DNA from: Amycolatopsis sp. NBC_01488
GTDB taxonomy: Bacteria > Actinomycetota > Actinomycetes > Mycobacteriales > Pseudonocardiaceae
DNA: 64,000 nucleotides
Assembly (NCBI RefSeq): GCF_036227105.1
Contig: NZ_CP109434.1
Location: forward strand, 4,158,001 to 4,222,000
Direction: 5' to 3'
The notes under the pieces: generated by a model
Database searches by the model: none
Told to the model about the DNA's origin: nothing
The model's input: the letters and a program-made list of their open reading frames with translations, nothing else
Position numbers and translations under genes: made by a program
Part shown: positions 61,598 through 64,000 of the stretch, one piece after another
How positions within the stretch are numbered: position 1 is the stretch's first letter
Layout of the letters: each line of letters starts with the position of its first letter

Positions 61598-62011
61598 TCA
61601 ATCCTGGTAGGAGAGCTTCGCGAGTTCCTCGTCGAAGTCGAACCAGTCGGTCTCGGTCCCGGCGGGGATGACGTCGTAGGTGCGGTCGAGGAAGGCGGCG
61701 ATCTCCTTGGCGGGCGCCTCTAGCACGGCGGCGCCGTCGGGCGAGTTCAGCTCGACGACGACCAGGGCGGGGTCCCCGGCGGGCCCGACGCGCACGTCGC
61801 CGTCGCCGCAGCAGGCGAGCAGGCCGTCGGCGAGCAGGTCGCGCCCGAAGAGCCACCGGACGGCGCTCGGGCCGGCGTGCAGCACCACGGCGACCGCGTA
61901 CGGGTCGCGGGTGTCGTACTCCAGCTCGGCCGGCACCGGACGCGGCCCCGCCCCGAAGGTGCGCAGGGCGAAGTCGAAGCTGGCGCTGGTCACGCTGTGC
62001 GGGTCGGCCAT
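61598..62011 (-). CDS. SsgA-like sporulation/cell-division regulator
   Basis: A 137-aa protein. The family blocks PAELEYDTRDPYAVAVVLHAG, VRWLFGRDLLADGLL, GDVRVGP, VVELNSPDGAAVLEA and FLDRTYDVIPAG correspond to SsgA-like proteins, which control FtsZ placement and septation in sporulating actinomycetes. The ATG follows a GGTCCCCCC stretch with no strong ribosome site. Presence of such a gene argues for a morphologically complex actinomycete. Confidence 0.85.
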   Translation of the reverse strand: MADPHSVTSASFDFALRTFGAGPRPVPAELEYDTRDPYAVAVVLHAGPSAVRWLFGRDLLADGLLACCGDGDVRVGPAGDPALVVVELNSPDGAAVLEAPAKEIAAFLDRTYDVIPAGTETDWFDFDEELAKLSYQD

Positions 62012-62290
62012 GGGGGGACCGCCTTTGCTACTCGTCGGTTAACTTCGTCTGGTTCCAGGGATAACCCATAGTGAGTTGAACGCCCAGCGTTCCGAAAAAC
62101 TTTCACACTCTGGGGTGATCAAGAAGTGTCCGACGTCACCATCGGCGTGGCCGAACGGGCAAATTCCTTACGCAGGGTGAGGCGACGTTCCGGAGCCGCT
62201 ACATAAGTGCAGTCGCTACACCTTCGGCATCGTTACGGCTTCGGGGTCGGTGCGCTTTCCGACTCCGTAACGCTATCGACTCCATGGCCG

Positions 62291-62375
62291 GAGTCACTCC
62301 ATGACTGAAGTGACTCCACTTTCGGAGCCGCTCCGCAACTGGAGCCACTCCCACATCTGAGCCGCTGCACCCCAG
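62291..62375. repeat. Five degenerate 17-bp tandem units
   Basis: Units begin every 17 bp: GAGTCACTCC (62291), AAGTGACTCC (62308), GAGCCGCTCC (62325), GAGCCACTCC (62342), GAGCCGCTGC (62359). Earlier, more diverged units at 62257 and 62274 (CGACTCCGTA, CGACTCCATG) extend the array upstream. Confidence 0.75.
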
Positions 62376-62428
62376 GCACGCGGAGGGCCCCCGGCACGCG
62401 GAAGCACTCCGGCACGGGGAGCGCCCAG
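62375..62428. repeat. Three 18-bp tandem units
   Basis: GGCACGCGGA at 62375 and 62393 and GGCACGGGGA at 62411 are spaced by 18 bp, with variable 8-bp fillers. They follow the 17-bp array directly. Confidence 0.75.
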
Positions 62429-62627
62429 TGCGCGAAACAGCCCCAAGCGCCCGGCGAGACCCGTCGTCCAGAACTCGACGCCAGGCTTTCGGAACCACCC
62501 CGCCCCCGGATGGGTCCCGCCACCGGAGTTGCACCGTCCGGGTGGGAAGGGCCACCGCACACCAGTCCGCGCGGCCGTCCGGCCGCGAACGCCTCCCACA
62601 AGCAGGGTGAGGTGGAGGGTGCCGGGC

Positions 62628-63224
62628 ATGGGTGAGCGTGGGCGGCTGCGGCTGCATCCGGACGACGCGCCGGGGGCCGCGGCGAGCGCCGAGGAGCTGC
62701 TGCGGCGGGTCGCGGCGGGGGACGAACCGGCCTTCACGGCGTTGTACGACCTCGTCGCCGGGCCGGTGCTCGGGCTGGTGACGCGTGTGCTGCGCAACCA
62801 CGCCCAGGCCGAGGAAGTGGCGCAGGAGGTGCTGGTGGAGGTGTGGCGCAAGGCCACGAGGTACGTCCCGGAACGCGGCAGCGCGCTGTCGTGGGTGCTG
62901 ACGATCGCCCACCGCCGGGCCGTGGACCGCGTGCGCTCGCACCAGGCCGTGCTCGACCGCGAAGAGCGGGCGGCCCGGATGGACGTGCGGCGGCCGTTCG
63001 ATGAGGTCAGTGAGTCCACTTTGGCCACGCTCGACCAGCAGCGCGTGCGGCAGTGCCTCGCCGAGCTGACCGATCTCCAGCGCGAGTCGATCGTGCTGGC
63101 CTACTACAACGGCTACACCTATCCCGAGGTCGCCGAGGTGCTGAAGGTGGCGCCGGGGACTGTGAAAACCCGCATCCGGGACGGTCTGATCCGGTTGCGT
63201 GACTGCCTGGGGGTGGATCGATGA
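62628..63224 (+). CDS. sigK: ECF RNA polymerase sigma factor SigK
   Basis: A 198-aa sigma factor. Region 2: LVTRVLRNHAQAEEVAQEVLVEVWRKA (in part); region 4: LTDLQRESIVLAYYNGYTYPEVAEVL with GTVKTRIRDGLIRLRDCL. The ATG at 62628 has GGAGGG 8 bp upstream; an upstream in-frame GTG would add an atypical Arg-rich leader. Its TGA overlaps the rskA ATG. In mycobacteria SigK controls exported antigens and is held by RskA. Confidence 0.92.
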   Translation: MGERGRLRLHPDDAPGAAASAEELLRRVAAGDEPAFTALYDLVAGPVLGLVTRVLRNHAQAEEVAQEVLVEVWRKATRYVPERGSALSWVLTIAHRRAVDRVRSHQAVLDREERAARMDVRRPFDEVSESTLATLDQQRVRQCLAELTDLQRESIVLAYYNGYTYPEVAEVLKVAPGTVKTRIRDGLIRLRDCLGVDR

Positions 63225-63904
63225 CCGCCGAGCTGCACACGCTGACCGGGGCCTTCGCGCTGGACGCGGTGTCCGATGTGGAGCGTGCCGGGTTCGAACG
63301 GCACCTCGGGGAGTGCGCCGCGTGCCGCCAGGAGGTGGCGGAGCTGCGCTCGACCGGCGCCCGGCTGGGGGCGGCCGAGACCGTCGCGCCACCGCCGGAG
63401 CTGAAGGCGCGGGTGCTCGCCGGCGTGGCCCGCACCCGTCAGCTGCCGCCGAGGATCCCGGCGCCGCGCCGGGAGAAACCTCGCCGTGGCAAAGCTTTTC
63501 AGCTGCGCGTCGCGCTGTGCGGGGCCGCCGCGGCCGCCGTCGTCGCGGTCGGGATCGGACTCGTCACGACTTCCGCCCCGCCGGCTCCCGTCGACTCGGT
63601 GCTGTCCGCGCCGGACGCTTCCGCGATCCAGGGCAGCGGCGAGGGGCACGCCATCCTGGTCGTCTCGCGCAGCCGGAACCAGGCCGTGCTGCTCGCCTCG
63701 GACCTGCCCGCGCTCGACGACGGCCACGTCTACCAGGTGTGGCTGATCCGTGCCGGCGAAGCGCATTCGGCCGGGCTCCTGCAGCCGCGGATGCTGATGT
63801 CCGACATCCCGCCGGGCACCGACCGGATCGGGATCACCGTGGAGCCCGCGGGCGGGTCCGCCGGCCCCACGACCCCGGCCGTCACCCGGATCTCCCTTAC
63901 CTGA
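63221..63904 (+). CDS. rskA: Anti-sigma-K factor RskA
   Basis: A 227-aa protein. The N-terminal anti-sigma domain has the zinc motif HLGECAAC (HxxxCxxC, residues 27-34), a membrane helix lies at about 98-120 (VALCGAAAAAVVAVGIGLVT), and an extracellular RskA-type beta domain contains VYQVWLIRAGEAHSAGLL. It holds SigK until regulated proteolysis releases it. Translationally coupled to sigK by ATGA. Confidence 0.93.
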   Translation: MTAELHTLTGAFALDAVSDVERAGFERHLGECAACRQEVAELRSTGARLGAAETVAPPPELKARVLAGVARTRQLPPRIPAPRREKPRRGKAFQLRVALCGAAAAAVVAVGIGLVTTSAPPAPVDSVLSAPDASAIQGSGEGHAILVVSRSRNQAVLLASDLPALDDGHVYQVWLIRAGEAHSAGLLQPRMLMSDIPPGTDRIGITVEPAGGSAGPTTPAVTRISLT

Positions 63905-63922
63905 CTATTCGACGGGAATGCG

Positions 63923-64000
63923 ATGACCACCTCAACGGCCGAGCAGGCCTCCCCGGCGCCCGGCGTCCCCGCACCCAGGCTGCGCCGCTGGGTGGCCGCC
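63923..64000 (+). CDS. Partial gene downstream of rskA
   Basis: Twenty-six codons from ATG 63923 to the window end, reading TTSTAEQASPAPGVPAPRLR then RWVAA. A short Pro/Ala-rich N-terminus before a probable hydrophobic segment suggests a membrane protein. Linked to sigK-rskA (18 bp after the stop), it is probably a SigK target or operon member. The product cannot be identified. Confidence 0.5.
   Translation, partial: MTTSTAEQASPAPGVPAPRLRRWVAA

Larger units (their letters stand above)
62012..62627. other. Long intergenic region with tandem repeats upstream of sigK
   Basis: About 615 bp without a convincing gene. A 122-aa minus-strand frame (62233-62601) crosses the repeats but lacks family features. 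The region holds the degenerate arrays described at 62291-62375 and 62375-62428, and looser earlier units from about 62190. Confidence 0.5.

Noticed and set aside
62190..62428. Possible CRISPR array in the repeat region
   Set aside because: Units are 17-18 bp, degenerate and contiguous with no unique spacers, and no cas genes are present.
62233..62601. 122-codon minus-strand frame across the tandem repeats
   Set aside because: No ribosome site, no family resemblance, and the 17-bp period shifts frame from unit to unit.
1..64000. Prophage, transposon, rRNA or tRNA genes
   Set aside because: No integrase, transposase, structural phage gene, tRNA cloverleaf or rRNA segment was recognised on either strand.

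Overview
The window is high-GC (about 70%) DNA with dense, mostly ATG/GTG/TTG-started genes, many ATGA-type overlaps and actinobacterial marker families (AftD arabinan machinery, an SsgA-like protein, DUF2613, DUF3068, DUF5709, SigJ/SigK/ShbA-like sigma factors, a DasR-like chitinase operator). This suggests a chromosomal segment of a mycolata-related or Pseudonocardiaceae actinomycete; Amycolatopsis is my best guess, which I cannot confirm without a search. I see no rRNA, tRNA, CRISPR array, transposase or phage gene.

Layout. 1-8.4 kb: a one-carbon operon on the plus strand (end of probable glyA, soxB-soxD-soxA-soxG, purU, a dimethylglycine oxidase, a cyclodeaminase-like protein) that would turn dimethylglycine and sarcosine into glycine/serine and folate-bound C1 units, with formate as a vent. 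8.6-13.3 kb: an HtrA-like membrane protease, a divergent MarR/MFS efflux pair with a repeated operator, a VOC protein and a lysozyme-like protein. 13.5-29 kb: a cell-envelope block built round AftD (arabinofuranosyltransferase), with a VWA/solute-binding protein, two GT-C-like membrane proteins, a flippase, a GT4 glycosyltransferase, two methyltransferases, a condensation-type acyltransferase, DUF2613 and DUF3068. It resembles the mycobacterial Rv0224c-Rv0227c and Rv0236c gene sets, and several of its genes share a TTACC-type motif.

29-48.5 kb: mixed accessory genes. These are an XRE/DUF2975 pair, a PucR regulator, secreted glycan hydrolases (a GH87-like beta-helix protein and a GH18 chitinase with a DasR-like site), a PLP decarboxylase, a MerR/MFS pair, a small secreted peptide, a LuxR regulator, a cyclase, a GGDEF-EAL protein, an ECF41 sigma factor with a recognisable autoregulatory promoter, and an SDR/TetR pair in which both genes appear internally shortened.

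48.8-52.3 kb: two convergent genes, an unknown actinobacterial family and a TIR-like/NB-ARC/TPR STAND protein, each broken by one single-base frameshift. 52.5-54 kb: two ShbA-like sigma factors flanking a cupin. 54-64 kb: VOC and S4 proteins, a cholesterol-oxidase-type GMC enzyme, a reductase/AhpD-like pair, ilvD, an acyl-CoA synthetase, an SsgA-like protein, a degenerate tandem-repeat region, and a sigK-rskA pair that runs into a gene cut by the window end.

Non-coding structure is notable. A 46-bp palindromic element occurs three times at gene ends. A 40-bp palindrome with 21-bp tandem repeats follows aftD. Several perfect hairpins sit between convergent genes, and many starts lie 6-7 bp after a TAnnnT box, which suggests leaderless transcripts.
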